Shown piece by piece: positions 28,401 to 36,789 of a stretch of DNA of 64,000 bases (the first letter of the stretch is position 1; each line of letters starts with the position of its first letter). Location of the stretch: the NCBI GenBank assembly GCA_918797485.1, contig CAKKNE010000006.1, positions 1,488,001 to 1,552,000 of the forward strand. The letters are read 5' to 3'. A program made the position numbers and the translations under genes. This DNA is from Pelagomonas calceolata (lineage: Eukaryota; Sar; Pelagophyceae; Pelagomonadales; Pelagomonadaceae). The notes under the pieces were generated by a model. The model made no database searches and was not told the origin of the DNA. It was given only the letters and a program-made list of their open reading frames with translations.

Positions 28401-29178
28401 TCTTGAGCATGAGGCGCCGTTGCCGTTCCAGCTCCTCCTCGGGGTCCAGAGGTTCGGGCTCCGGTGGCGGTGCTTCCACCGGTTGTATGGAAGAGACGGC
28501 CTTGTCGATCATCGATCGCATTTGATCAGTGAGGTCCGCTCGCATCGACGCCTCGAGGTTTGCGAGTTTAGCGTCCACGGCGTTGCGGATCAACAGATCA
28601 AAGTCCGGCGCGTCGCCACTTTGAGCCGCCTTGGCCAAAGCCTCGCGCGCCGCGGCTTCTCTCGCCTCGCGCTCGGCCCGTTCTTTCTCAGCTCGTTCGC
28701 GCTCGGCCTTCTCCGCCGCTCCTCGCTCGAGTCTATCTTTCTCGGCCTGCTCTTTACTCAACCGGTCGCGCTCGGCTTGAGCCTTCGCTTCGCGTTCTGC
28801 GGCCTCGCGGGCCGCGGCCTCACTCTTAGCCAAAGCCTTTTCCGCGCGCTCGCGCTCGGCGGCCATCGCGGCCTCGGCCCGCCGGCGTTCGTCGGCGAGC
28901 GCTTTCTCGAGCGCTTGCTTCGACGCCGCCGCCGCCTCGGCCGCGAGCCGCTCGGCCTCCAACCGTTGCGCGCGCTCGTCGCCCAATTCCGTTTCCATCG
29001 TAGAACAACGCTGCTCTAGCGTCCCGAAGGCGTCGACCATGAGATTTAAAGCGCTCCCGACCATCGTGGGGACAGGGCTCGTGTCGAGCTGCAGGATGCG
29101 CACGAGCTCCTGCTGCCGCGCGGCCTCCATCTGCGCGTCGAGCTGCGCCTTGAGGCCCGCGGCCATGGCGCTGGCCAT
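25435..29178 (-). CDS. Large coiled-coil protein, unknown function
   Basis: 1247 residues, almost all helical. Residues about 60-200 form an uninterrupted Ala/Glu/Arg coiled coil (EREKAER-type repeats: AEKERAEREAREAAAREALAK). Further heptad regions cover about 290-520 and 930-1060. A Trp-containing stretch at about 275-295 (MVMWTSWSHWLSLVKEAKAAEA) interrupts the coil and resembles repeats in centrosome/axoneme linkers. The C-terminal 200 residues are basic and Pro/Ser-rich, with CLSCNRP as the only Cys pair. A cytoskeletal or basal-body scaffold is plausible given the flagellar genes nearby, but no family is recognised. Confidence 0.55.
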   Translation of the reverse strand: MASAMAAGLKAQLDAQMEAARQQELVRILQLDTSPVPTMVGSALNLMVDAFGTLEQRCSTMETELGDERAQRLEAERLAAEAAAASKQALEKALADERRRAEAAMAAERERAEKALAKSEAAAREAAEREAKAQAERDRLSKEQAEKDRLERGAAEKAERERAEKERAEREAREAAAREALAKAAQSGDAPDFDLLIRNAVDAKLANLEASMRADLTDQMRSMIDKAVSSIQPVEAPPPEPEPLDPEEELERQRRLMLKIMNRMANMVMWTSWSHWLSLVKEAKAAEARRASRELEGSLGSVGKRCDQLGRAVDELRRTKATKDSVSEAASELRQNIEQETQSRTKRQDALTGQLEKLNSDVGGFQTTTDGKLQEQNDRITALEQQLKDQLEALSADADVEVMAAPADGEPVSAEWAQQISEMVRKMQASFKSKMAQLESAQTEHKSKTDRGFGQCDESFASTDKSLAELREKLASLSNDGELTELKHALFDRVHQGERDLRRRADHALQSSKRAMEAVKTLGYNVSGLDSNLAMADHFAPVELGEEEDCVEIALTRRLEASRRCHTEDVPGHVVDLQRCYLESEVILARRARTEFVAELTRLHVDGDDLETEQAKLEQASLRRLDDAFAKAKKGRATVLASLFLAKSKASQKKDWRELAGTILQGADSSHYADVTHDDPASHKVATLLESFEREIDEQRLHLRDELHHASFDPRDPRSSELESDPHHTPVAHADLPQLADFSAKTFERRIDEDSEPVTGRCAVSHKHASENTVAARLQRLEASMLGDRPRTPAPVPVATGGVSDEALRALEAGIAWRRHAAGRDTLQLLSGSSDALTLQDALENFGRRHQRPGDALEGAGRACTEASAALARGEPVEGLWSLAETLSSIDDVEVKQVHGHVADVLEADLARRQYDNANELRKKYEALAEAQNALAVTLAEVSGREAPQITITADERPPTPEVIVDRSPDPEIIEALEKLEMLVPTKAQQSSVDDLRDGLAELRRAQSRLIESSEMDVLRRLLETKAGRDQLEDILRRLKELEEAEPEEWEGLASTKCLSCNRPVTAPEYDEDEFSVVTGATGRTSLGSPVKLDPSMLKKRPLTGGHNAMGSSARAVLRDYPYPPPFPGPFSPPKRKSSLTRAREQKDVEVTFGEIPLHERLASIGKRPTGSQFLSPAQQAHLSAGVYRRRKELAVKGSGPRKLPHVERRNVVSPDSSHEDGLSLASSPPPFRERPRSVRMSSSVAG

Positions 29179-29661
29179 GTTAGTTTCGCGCGCCGGCCCG
29201 CTGAGCTCCCGCTGCTGCTCCCTGCTGCCGGGTCCGTGCAGCTAGCGCCGCCGCCGGGGCTGCCTGCGCTCGCGCCTGCTACGGCCCTTGGGTTTCCGAG
29301 TTACCTCGCACGGCGGGGCTGCTTATGGGTTGCTCCCGGCGCCTCGCGGGGCCATTTTTCTAGCCTGGCGCTCTCCCGGATGGGGCCCGTGTATCTTGCT
29401 TTTTTTATTTTTTTGGACCCGTGCGGAGCGCTGCGGGCCCGGGGCTAGGGCTCGGGACCCCGGCCCAGGCCTGGCTGCTGCTTTCTAGTGTCTTACAGGC
29501 CGCTAGCTAATTCACTTCTCGGCATCCTCTGCACGGCCGTACAGCTGCGTTGCGAACGCTGCGCGACGCATCCAGCCGCTCAGGGCCTCTGCGTCGACGG
29601 CGAAGCGCCGCGTGAGCCAGCGATCGTGTAAGTGCTCGCTGCTGCCGAGAAGACGCTTAAC
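29179..29661. other. Divergent promoter region with a palindrome copy
   Basis: 483 bases between divergent starts. One palindrome copy (29485-29507), otherwise a T-rich run (29398-29415) and nothing recognised. Confidence 0.5.
29485..29507 (-). promoter_or_regulatory. Recurrent CTAG palindrome, copy 8
   Basis: CTAGTGTCTTAC then AGGCCGCTAGC on the plus strand; half-sites 18 bp apart. 155 bp before the VPS20-like ATG. Confidence 0.8.
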
Positions 29662-30285
29662 ATGGGGTCGGCCATGGGCAAGAAGAAGAAAAAAAGCAAG
29701 AAAAACAAGGGAGGCATCACGGCCCAGGACCGCGCCGTCCTCGACCTCAAGAACGCGCGTGATAAACTCAGAAGGTTCCAGGCGAAACTCGACGCGGAGT
29801 CCGAGCAATTAACAACAAGAGCAGCACAATTGTTGCGGGACGGGAAGAAGGACCGCGCTTTACTAACTTTAAAGTTCCGGCGATTCCGCCAAGACAAAGC
29901 CAATCAGGTGGACGGCCAGTTATTACGTCTAGAAGACATGGTCAGCGCGATCCGGTGGGAGGAGCGCCAGTCAGAAGTTATAAGTGCTTTACGAGAAGGC
30001 ACGGACGCCCTCAAAAGGTTACACGAGGACATGGGCGACGTCGCGGCGCTGATGGACGAGACACAAGATCAGCTCGAGATGGAGCGCGAGGTGTCCGCGC
30101 TGCTGAGTGGGGAGACAACGGATGATTCGGACTTGCTGGCGGAGCTGGATGCCATGGCGGCGCCTGTCTTAGATCTGCCGGCGGCGCCGTCGTCGTTGCC
30201 GGCGGCGCCCGTCGGCCTGCCGGCGGCGCCTTCATCAGTGCCGGCGGCGCCGCGGCGGCCGGAGCGCGTCGCCGTGCCCGCGTGA
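29662..30285 (+). CDS. VPS20: ESCRT-III subunit VPS20/CHMP6
   Basis: 207 residues from the ATG at 29662 (MGSAMGKKKKKSKK); the longer frame opens at GTG. An internal ATG at 29674 (MGKKKKKS) is possible and would also give a Gly2 for N-myristoylation, which is known for CHMP6. The Snf7 fold is clear: AVLDLKNARDKLRRFQAKLDAE, LLRDGKKDRALLTLKFRRFRQDKANQVDGQLLRLEDMV, LHEDMGDVAALMDETQDQLEME. A C-terminal acidic helix DSDLLAELDAM could be the VPS4-binding MIM. VPS20 nucleates Snf7 filaments on endosomes after ESCRT-II. Its tail carries a Pro/Ala repeat (LPAAPSS) unusual for the family. Confidence 0.85.
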   Translation: MGSAMGKKKKKSKKNKGGITAQDRAVLDLKNARDKLRRFQAKLDAESEQLTTRAAQLLRDGKKDRALLTLKFRRFRQDKANQVDGQLLRLEDMVSAIRWEERQSEVISALREGTDALKRLHEDMGDVAALMDETQDQLEMEREVSALLSGETTDDSDLLAELDAMAAPVLDLPAAPSSLPAAPVGLPAAPSSVPAAPRRPERVAVPA

Positions 30286-30365
30286 TCAAATCAAATTCCA
30301 CTATGCCTCCGTGCCTGTGCGCCATTCGACGCGACCGTCTAAATTCTGTGATACACAAACACTAC

Positions 30366-31484
30366 TTATAAATCATCAGAATAGAACGCCTCGAGGTCGC
30401 GGACGTCCTCGGACGACCCCAGGAACACGGGCACGCGCTGGTGCACCGAGGAAGGGACGACGTCCATGATCGGCCTTCTGCCATCTGAACACCGCCCGCC
30501 GGCCTGCTCTACCAAAAACGACATCGGCGCGGCCTCATACAGCAGTCGCAATTTGCCATTCTTGTTTTTCGTATCGGCCGGATACCCATAGATGCCGCCA
30601 TACAATAATGTTCGATGGACGTCGGCGACCATGGAACCGACATATCTCGAACCTTTAACGCCCTGGAGCGAATCTAAATACCCTCGCACGTGCGCATCCC
30701 ACTCCTTCGCATTGCCCTCGTTGAACGAGTAGTAGGGCCCCCGCTCCGGTATTCGGACGTCGTCATGGGACAACACAAATTCTTGGGAACGCGGGTCCAG
30801 CGTGAAGCCGTGGACACCATCACCCAAGCTAAAAACAAGTACCGTGGACGAAGAATACATGCAGTAGCCCGCGGCCACCAGCGACCGCCCCGGCTGCAGC
30901 GCGTTCAGCAGACACCGCGTCTGATCGTCGTCCATGTTTTCGTCGTCGTCGTCCACCAAACACTCGACGTTTTGCTTGAAGATCCCGAAGATCGTCCCCG
31001 TCGCGACCGCCGCTTGCACATTACTACTACCATCGAGCGGGTCGAAGACCGCCACATATTTACTCCCGAAGGCCTCCTCGACGAGCATGGGGTCGGCTTC
31101 TTCTTCCGAGGCCGCTAAACCTACTTTTCCAGTATATCGTAAAGCGTCCTTAAGCACCTCGTTGGCGATGATGTCCAGCTGCTTCTGCTGTTCATCTTGC
31201 ACATTAATGGTGTCCGCGGCGCCGTCCAAGCCATCTACTCCTGCTCTCTGGACGATGCCACTTATGGTCTTACATCCCATCGCGATCGACGAAAGTAGAG
31301 CTTCCAGATCTTCTTGGCTCGGGTTTTGGCGCGTGTGGTCGAGGAGCCACCTCGTTAATGTCGGCGTTGTCATGGGTTCGGCGGTGGCGCGGAGGCGCGT
31401 GCGCCGCCTCCGGAAGGGCGGGCGCGGTGCGAGGGCGGCTGCCGTCGCCAGCAGCGCTGCGAGGCGTGCGCGCCGGTGCCGCAT
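30366..31484 (-). CDS. FBP: Plastid fructose-1,6-bisphosphatase
   Basis: 372 residues from the ATG at 31484; signal plus transit peptide (RLAALLATAAALAP then RPPFRRRRTRLRATAE). The enzyme hydrolyses fructose 1,6-bisphosphate to fructose 6-phosphate in the Calvin cycle. The class I FBPase signature FDPLDGSSN is at 147-155, and AAGYCMYSSSTVLVF and YGGIYGYPADTKNKNGKLRLLYEAAPMSFL are intact. The chloroplast-type regulatory loop is present: Cys175 (VECLVDDD) and Cys191 (TRCLLNALQPG), joined by an acidic loop. The third plant regulatory Cys is Leu196 here. Light activation by thioredoxin through Cys175-Cys191 is therefore possible. Divergent from the metallophosphoesterase. Confidence 0.9.
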   Translation of the reverse strand: MRHRRARLAALLATAAALAPRPPFRRRRTRLRATAEPMTTPTLTRWLLDHTRQNPSQEDLEALLSSIAMGCKTISGIVQRAGVDGLDGAADTINVQDEQQKQLDIIANEVLKDALRYTGKVGLAASEEEADPMLVEEAFGSKYVAVFDPLDGSSNVQAAVATGTIFGIFKQNVECLVDDDDENMDDDQTRCLLNALQPGRSLVAAGYCMYSSSTVLVFSLGDGVHGFTLDPRSQEFVLSHDDVRIPERGPYYSFNEGNAKEWDAHVRGYLDSLQGVKGSRYVGSMVADVHRTLLYGGIYGYPADTKNKNGKLRLLYEAAPMSFLVEQAGGRCSDGRRPIMDVVPSSVHQRVPVFLGSSEDVRDLEAFYSDDL

Positions 31485-31802
31485 CGTTGCGCGCGAAGAA
31501 ATGTGCAGTCCTTTGATAACGCGGCCTCGATTTGCGACGTTCTCCAGCGATTTCAAGCCTTGTGGAGCTGCTTGCTAGCGCCTTACAGCCGCTAGCTTCG
31601 ACGTGTTAGAGTGCTGCTGGCGTGCACCGCGTCGGACGGAGGGCTTTCGATTCCATCGCAGACGCAGACGGCTCGTAAATTGCCTAGTGACTTTTAGCTA
31701 GCTTTTGTGACATCAGCTTCACGCGAGCTTGACGAATTGGGCTGCAACGGGGCGCCCAGCAGCATTGCTTGAAGAAGGGTTGCATTCTCCGGGAGCGGCA
31801 AC
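31485..31802. other. Divergent promoter region (FBPase / metallophosphoesterase)
   Basis: 318 bases. Contains one palindrome copy (31572-31596) and a weak second one (CTAGTGACTTTTAGCTAGC, 31684-31702). Nothing else recognised. Confidence 0.5.
31572..31596 (-). promoter_or_regulatory. Recurrent CTAG palindrome, copy 9
   Basis: TTGCTAGCGCCTTAC then AGCCGCTAGC on the plus strand; half-sites 17 bp apart, nearly symmetric (GCTAGCG and CGCTAGC-like ends). 88 bp from the FBPase start, 206 bp from the metallophosphoesterase start. Confidence 0.7.
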
Positions 31803-33593
31803 ATGAGGACGGTCACCGCGCTCTGCCTCGGCACGGCGTCTGCCTTCATGGCGACGAGCGCCCACAAGCCCAAGCTCGCGGCGCGCAAGGCGACGGAGAC
31901 CCTGCCCGAGGGCGAGTTCGAGTACCGCGTGGCTATTCTTGGTGATCTCCACGTGCACAGCGGCGTTGTTATTCATACGTTGTTTATTACCGAAAGATGC
32001 GACGCGGGAGAGCGTTTCCGAACAGCCCAAAGAGACGGCGCCGCCGCGCGCGACGCGAGCCGCACCGACGCCGGAACACGCGTCATAACCGCGCAGGTCG
32101 ACCCGAGAGACCTGGACCACACCATGGAAGGAAGGGAACACATGAAGGCGCACAACCCCGACTTCGTCGTCTCTCTAGGTGATTTGGGAGAGTCCAAGGA
32201 CTGCACGGAGTCGAAGCAGTTGTACGCGGGCACGACGCCGTGCTTCAAATTAGTCAGGGACTACTTCGACGGCTTCGGCGTCCCGTTCGACGTCGTCGGC
32301 GGCAACCACGACCTCGAGGGCATCGACGAGTTCAACACCGACGCCGAGAACCTGGAGGCCTACCTCCATCACTTGGGCAAGGACACGCCGCAGTTCTGCC
32401 ACGAGATCGCCCCCAAGACGCTGCTAGTCGGTCTCGGGTCGACCAAATTCCGCGACGCGACCTACACGTCCCACGAGGTCTTCGTCGACGCCGAGCAGGT
32501 CAAGTGGTTCGAGGAGCTCGTGGCCTCGAAGCCGGCCGAGGAGGGCTGGTCCATTTTTTGCTTCTCCCACGCGCCGATCATCGGCAGCGGCGTCCGCGTC
32601 CTGCAGGAGAACCACGTGGTCAACGGCTGCTGCTGGCTGAACCACAACGGCGGGCCCGGCGCGGCCCCGCAGAACTTCATCGACATCGTGCGCAGAAGCC
32701 CGCAGATCAAGGGCTGGTTCAACGGCCACTTCCACCTGTCGCACGACTACGAGGACTCGATCACGTTCCCGGGCGGCAACAACCGCGGGTCGTGCGTCTT
32801 CGCCCAGACGGGCTGCATGACGGCTCGCTCGTCCCGAGACGGGCGGCGCCACTCGCGCTTCATCCGGGGCAACGAGCACGGCTTCGAGATCTGCACCGTC
32901 GACCACTCGAAGGGCGGCGTGTTGCGACTCGACGCGACCGTGACCTACGCGGACGAGTGCGCCGCGGACGGCGAAGCGTGCTCGACCCTCGTCTTCGCGC
33001 ACGACCACGAGGACTACGACCACGACCTCTGGTTCCAGGCCTACGTGCCCCAGGAGGGCGACGGCTGCTACATCGAGAACCCCGACGGCGTTATTAACAT
33101 GCCCGGTTCGGAGCTCGACGATTTGTCGGACCCCAACGCCGTGTGCTGGTGGCACATGAAGGACGGCGCCGTGCTCGGCGTGCACAACGGCATGATCATC
33201 GAGTACGACGAGTCGACGCTCGCGCCGCTGGGCATGGTCGTGTCGCGCGACGAGCTGCAGGGGCGCCGCGTCGCCGTCGTCGACAACGGCTACGGCGGCT
33301 CGACCTGCCTCCTGTATGATGACGAGAACAACTCGGAAGTCACCGTCGTGCAGCCGAACGAGGACGGCACGTACTGGCGCAAGGTCGTGCGGAACAAGAT
33401 GTACCGCACGCGCGAAAAACGCAACGTCGACGCGGCGAAGAAGTTCATCCAGAAGGTGCTGCCCGACCAGGACCACGACGTCATGTCGTCCTACGGTCCC
33501 TACATCTCCACCGTGGGCCAGGTCATGGGCGTGTCCACGAAGGCGTTACCGTTCAAGGCCGAGGACACGACGAAGCTTACCAAGAGCCGCTAG
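31803..33593 (+). CDS. Plastid-targeted calcineurin-like metallophosphoesterase
   Basis: Exons 31803-31952 and 32097-33593 give 548 residues. The frame stays open through the intron, but the unspliced product breaks the metal site: removing 144 bp joins VAILGDLHV to DPRDLDHTMEGREHMKAHNPDFVVSLGDLG. That is the expected GDxH...GD spacing, followed by VVGGNHD, FSHAPI and GHFH, so all metal ligands are present. The N-terminus, with Phe after TASA (TASAFMATSAHKPK), fits the complex-plastid presequence rule. The C-terminal 200 residues (EYDESTLAPLGMVVSRDELQGRRVAVVDNGYGG) are a separate beta-rich part of unknown role. Substrate unknown. Confidence 0.7.
   Translation: MRTVTALCLGTASAFMATSAHKPKLAARKATETLPEGEFEYRVAILGDLHVHSGVVIHTLFITERCDAGERFRTAQRDGAAARDASRTDAGTRVITAQVDPRDLDHTMEGREHMKAHNPDFVVSLGDLGESKDCTESKQLYAGTTPCFKLVRDYFDGFGVPFDVVGGNHDLEGIDEFNTDAENLEAYLHHLGKDTPQFCHEIAPKTLLVGLGSTKFRDATYTSHEVFVDAEQVKWFEELVASKPAEEGWSIFCFSHAPIIGSGVRVLQENHVVNGCCWLNHNGGPGAAPQNFIDIVRRSPQIKGWFNGHFHLSHDYEDSITFPGGNNRGSCVFAQTGCMTARSSRDGRRHSRFIRGNEHGFEICTVDHSKGGVLRLDATVTYADECAADGEACSTLVFAHDHEDYDHDLWFQAYVPQEGDGCYIENPDGVINMPGSELDDLSDPNAVCWWHMKDGAVLGVHNGMIIEYDESTLAPLGMVVSRDELQGRRVAVVDNGYGGSTCLLYDDENNSEVTVVQPNEDGTYWRKVVRNKMYRTREKRNVDAAKKFIQKVLPDQDHDVMSSYGPYISTVGQVMGVSTKALPFKAEDTTKLTKSR
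31953..32096 (+). other. In-frame 144-bp intron of the metallophosphoesterase gene
   Basis: Starts GTGCACAG|CGGCGTTGTTAT and ends ATAACCGCGCAG before exon GTCGACCC. Ends are imperfect inverted repeats (CGGCGTTGTTAT against CTGCGCGGTTAT). 144 is 48 codons with no stop, so retention would insert 48 residues between two metal ligands. Looks like a decayed introner element. Confidence 0.65.
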
Positions 33594-33623
33594 GTCGCTA
33601 CCCCTGCTTATACTATCGTTGGA

Positions 33624-33720
33624 AGTGTAGTTTACTCACTCGTCCGTCGTCCGTCGCGTCGATGGCGTGGAGGTGGACTCGGACGCGACCGTGACATTTG
33701 ATACACTCGGTAGTGTAGTT
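33624..33720. repeat. Insertion-like segment with 9-bp direct repeats, sharing a core with introners
   Basis: AGTGTAGTT occurs at 33624-33632 and 33712-33720, flanking 79 bases. Inside, 33652-33673 is a 22-base perfect match to 52106-52127 within intron 1 of the TPR gene (core TCGATGGCGTGGAGG). GTCGCGTC/GACGCGAC form an 8-bp inverted pair. It lies between two gene ends. Confidence 0.5.
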
Positions 33721-33859
33721 ATGACCCAGACTCTGCAACCCCGCAGCGAGGGAAGCGCGCCGCCCGCAGACGACAGCATGGGCCGAGAACCGCGAGGCGC
33801 TAGCAAGGGCTGCATCCCCGGAGGGTCTTGCGTGGAGCGCGCCGCGCGGTCCTCTCCGT

Positions 33860-36247
33860 TCAAAGCATCCTCCGGCGCCAGTCGTCGTCGTCCGCGGCGG
33901 GCGCGGCGGGTGCCGGTGCCGTCGCGAGCGGGTCGAACGGCGGCAGCGGCGGCAGCGCCGCTGCGGGCGCGGGCGCGGGCGCCGGGGCGCGGCGCGGGCC
34001 GGTGGGCGCCGTGAAGATGGACTTCGGCCCCTCGACGCCCGGGCGGCAGGGCCCCAGGGTCTGCGCGCGAGGACTCCGCGCGCGCGCCGGCGCGGGCGCG
34101 GGCGGCGCCGCGTCGTCCTGGGTCAGATCCACTACCGCTGCCGCGGGCGGAGGTGCTCGCGGGCGCGGCGGCACCGGCGCCGGCGCCGGCGTAGGCGCTG
34201 TCGCGCCGACCAGCAGCGCGTGGTTCGGCACCGCGGCGGGCGCCGGCGCCGCGGCCCGGACGCGCACGTCCTCCTTCGGGACGTGCGACACCGTGCGGCT
34301 GCCGCGGTGCTTCCACTGCACCTGCCAAGCTCCCCGCGTCACCTTGCCCGCCGAGTCGCGCAGCTCGAAGTCGGGCAGCCAGCGGCACCAGACGACGGTC
34401 GCGTGGTACGGGCTACTCTTCGAGGAGTTCCACCGGCCGCCCGCGTCACGCACCTCGCGGTCGAAGACGACGCCCGGCGGCAGCCAGGCGAGGCCATCCG
34501 GCACGTCCTCCTCGCGGACGACGCGGAAGTAGTCGTTCTTCAGGTCGTACAGGAGGTCCTGCTTCCTGCCGCCGCGGTCGACGTACTCGCGCGCCGTCGT
34601 CGCCCGCTCGATCGCCGCGGCGCGCTGCGTCGTCCGCGGCTTCCCGGTGCGCTTGACGCGCACGCCGCGGTCGACCAGCCCGTCGACGATCGACGACGCT
34701 CGGGGCGAGCTGGGGCGCGCGCGCGCGCGCGCCGGTGGCCGCGGCGCGGCGACCGCCGGCGGCCGCGGCGCGCGCGCGGGCGCGGGCGCGGGCGCCGCGC
34801 GCGCCGAGATCACAAAGTCGTCGACCTCGTCGACCTCGGCGTCGTCGCCGCCGTCTGTCGGCGCAGCAGCCTCAGCGGGCGCGGCGGCGTCGACCTCCGC
34901 GTCGTCGTCGGGAGCGCCCGGCCATCCTCCTGCCGGCATCGGGAGCGGCCCGGCGCCCTCCTCGGCGCCCTCCTGCCGGCTCAGCTCCGCCTCGGCCTCG
35001 GCCACGGCCTGGGGCAGCAGCCGCCCGTACTTGCCGCCCCGGGGCGCGCCGTGGCCGGCGCGCAGGCCCTCGGCCCAGCCCACCAAATTACCGGGCGCCG
35101 CGAAGCTGAACTGCTCGGCCGAGTCCACCCCGAAGTTGTAGACGGCGTAGCGCTGCCCTTGCTCGCGCCGCGCGCGCGCCGCCGCGGCCCCGGCGATCGC
35201 CGCCGGGTCCATGACGACGCCGGGCCACCAGACGTCGCCCTCGCGCGCCCAGCAGACCTCGTCGTAGCGCGCGGCCCAGCGCTCGTCGCGCAGCCGCGCC
35301 GCGCCGGCGCCCTCCTCGGCTTCATCGTCCTTGGCCTCCTCCGCCACCGCCGCCGCCCACCGCGCGTCCGTGACCTCGCAGTAGCCGCGCTCGACGTCGT
35401 AGCACAGGTCGGCGGGCCGCCCGCCGCACGAGAGGAACTCGCCGACCGTCGTCGCGCCCATGTAGGCGTCGTAGCGTCTTTTCGATTTTTTGCCGTGCTC
35501 CGACGCGAGGCTCTGCTTCGGGTTTGGCGTCGCGAACTTGATGCGCGCGCCGCGGTAGGGCAGAATCTTGGAGCGGACGCGGGCCTCGATGCGCCGGTGG
35601 CGCTCGTCGGCGCCGCTGCTCCGCCGGCGGCTCGGGAGCGCCGCCGCCGGCACGTCCCACACGGCCATCGAGACCGCGCCGCTCGCACTCCGCACGGGCA
35701 GGCCCAGCGACAGGCGCCGCGCCAGCTCCGCGTCGCCGGCCGTGGCGTCGTCGTCCGGTTGTGCGGGCGGCTTTGCCTTCTTCTTCGGCCTGGGCGCGGG
35801 CTTTGCCGCCGGCCGCTTCTTCTTCGGCGGCTGCGCGCGCCGCGGGCTCTCGGCCGCGGCGAGCTGCCGCGCGAGCGCGGCGTCGCCGGACGTGTCCGCC
35901 TTCCTCTGCTTCTTGGGCGGCCGCCCGCGCGGGATCGGCCGCTGCGGGGGCGGCGACGGCGCCGGCGTGATCTCCGCGGTGGGTGCTGCTGGTGCCGGCG
36001 CCGGCGCCGCGGCCGCGAGCTTGCACTCCCAGCCGCGCTCCGCGCAGAGCTTTGCCACGCAGCGCCGGAGCTTGCTCCGCGCGAGGGAGCTCCAGCCCGC
36101 CGTGATCGCCGGGATGTCCTCGTCCACCGCTTCGCTGAAGTCGCTCAGCGCATCGACTTGTTGTAATAAGTGCGCGCGCTGCGGCTCCGTGAAGTTGTTG
36201 CGGACGAGCCAGGCCTCGACCTCGGCCGTGCACTGGGCCTGGCTCAT
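33860..36247 (-). CDS. SAM-like and PWWP-like chromatin protein (putative)
   Basis: 795 residues. N-terminal about 75 residues resemble a SAM-type helical bundle (VEAWLVRNNFTEPQRAHLLQQVD... LARSKLRRCVAKL). A basic Pro/Ala-rich region with NLS-like KPAPRPKKKAKPP follows. Residues about 320-400 look PWWP-like (DEVCWAREGDVWWPGVVMDP). A motif of about 40 residues occurs twice: MGATTVGEFLSCGGRPADLCYDVERGYCEV and IERATTAREYVDRGGRKQDLLYDLKNDYFRV. A chromo/Tudor-like stretch (ATVVWCRWLPDFELRD... WQVQWKHRGSRTVSHVPKEDV) comes before the disordered tail. Histone or DNA reading is inferred from these domains. The opposite strand has a long open frame, which I take to be a GC-composition shadow. Confidence 0.5.
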   Translation of the reverse strand: MSQAQCTAEVEAWLVRNNFTEPQRAHLLQQVDALSDFSEAVDEDIPAITAGWSSLARSKLRRCVAKLCAERGWECKLAAAAPAPAPAAPTAEITPAPSPPPQRPIPRGRPPKKQRKADTSGDAALARQLAAAESPRRAQPPKKKRPAAKPAPRPKKKAKPPAQPDDDATAGDAELARRLSLGLPVRSASGAVSMAVWDVPAAALPSRRRSSGADERHRRIEARVRSKILPYRGARIKFATPNPKQSLASEHGKKSKRRYDAYMGATTVGEFLSCGGRPADLCYDVERGYCEVTDARWAAAVAEEAKDDEAEEGAGAARLRDERWAARYDEVCWAREGDVWWPGVVMDPAAIAGAAAARARREQGQRYAVYNFGVDSAEQFSFAAPGNLVGWAEGLRAGHGAPRGGKYGRLLPQAVAEAEAELSRQEGAEEGAGPLPMPAGGWPGAPDDDAEVDAAAPAEAAAPTDGGDDAEVDEVDDFVISARAAPAPAPARAPRPPAVAAPRPPARARARPSSPRASSIVDGLVDRGVRVKRTGKPRTTQRAAAIERATTAREYVDRGGRKQDLLYDLKNDYFRVVREEDVPDGLAWLPPGVVFDREVRDAGGRWNSSKSSPYHATVVWCRWLPDFELRDSAGKVTRGAWQVQWKHRGSRTVSHVPKEDVRVRAAAPAPAAVPNHALLVGATAPTPAPAPVPPRPRAPPPAAAVVDLTQDDAAPPAPAPARARSPRAQTLGPCRPGVEGPKSIFTAPTGPRRAPAPAPAPAAALPPLPPFDPLATAPAPAAPAADDDDWRRRML

Positions 36248-36789
36248 GGCTCTACGCCCTGGCCTTCGAGTTTTGGGGCTGGCACCCTTGCTGGGCCGCG
36301 CGGACGGCAGCTACGACGTTAAAACAGCCCGACCCGCTCCTGAGAGCGGTTTGCGCTAGGCACTCTCTGAACCACAGAGATGCCTTGCTGGCTTCGAGAG
36401 CGCCTCGGCTGGCGCGCACCTATCCGGTGGCTTGCCTAACGCGTGAATTAGGTCCCCGCATGAACGGCGCGGTCGTTTTTTTGGCTCTTGACAGCGCAAA
36501 GCTGGGTATGTATTATACCCGCACGTAAGACCAGACGCGCGACCCGACGCCTCCGCCCGGGGAGCCCTCCACGCTTCCCGGGGTCCTTCTTTGTCGTTTC
36601 GGCTGGCTGCGACCGAGCCGGAGGTGAGACGAGCTGGATCTGCTCTGACTTTTGTTGCTGTACGCAGTCGCACTCGGACGCTGAACGCGTTCGTACAGCT
36701 CATTCGAAAGGCCTTCCGACGACCCTGCGGCTGAACGCACCCGTTCCCCCACCAGACGACGCATCCGAAGCTGAAACTCTAACAGTGCC
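36248..36789. other. Upstream region of the elongase gene
   Basis: 542 bases between the PWWP-like gene start and the leader ORF of the elongase. No palindrome copy and no RNA gene recognised. Confidence 0.4.

Noticed and set aside
34220-36166. 648-codon plus-strand open frame opposite the PWWP-like gene
   Set aside because: Extremely Arg/Ala-rich with no domain; antisense shadow of a GC-rich gene whose minus-strand frame has SAM- and PWWP-like motifs.
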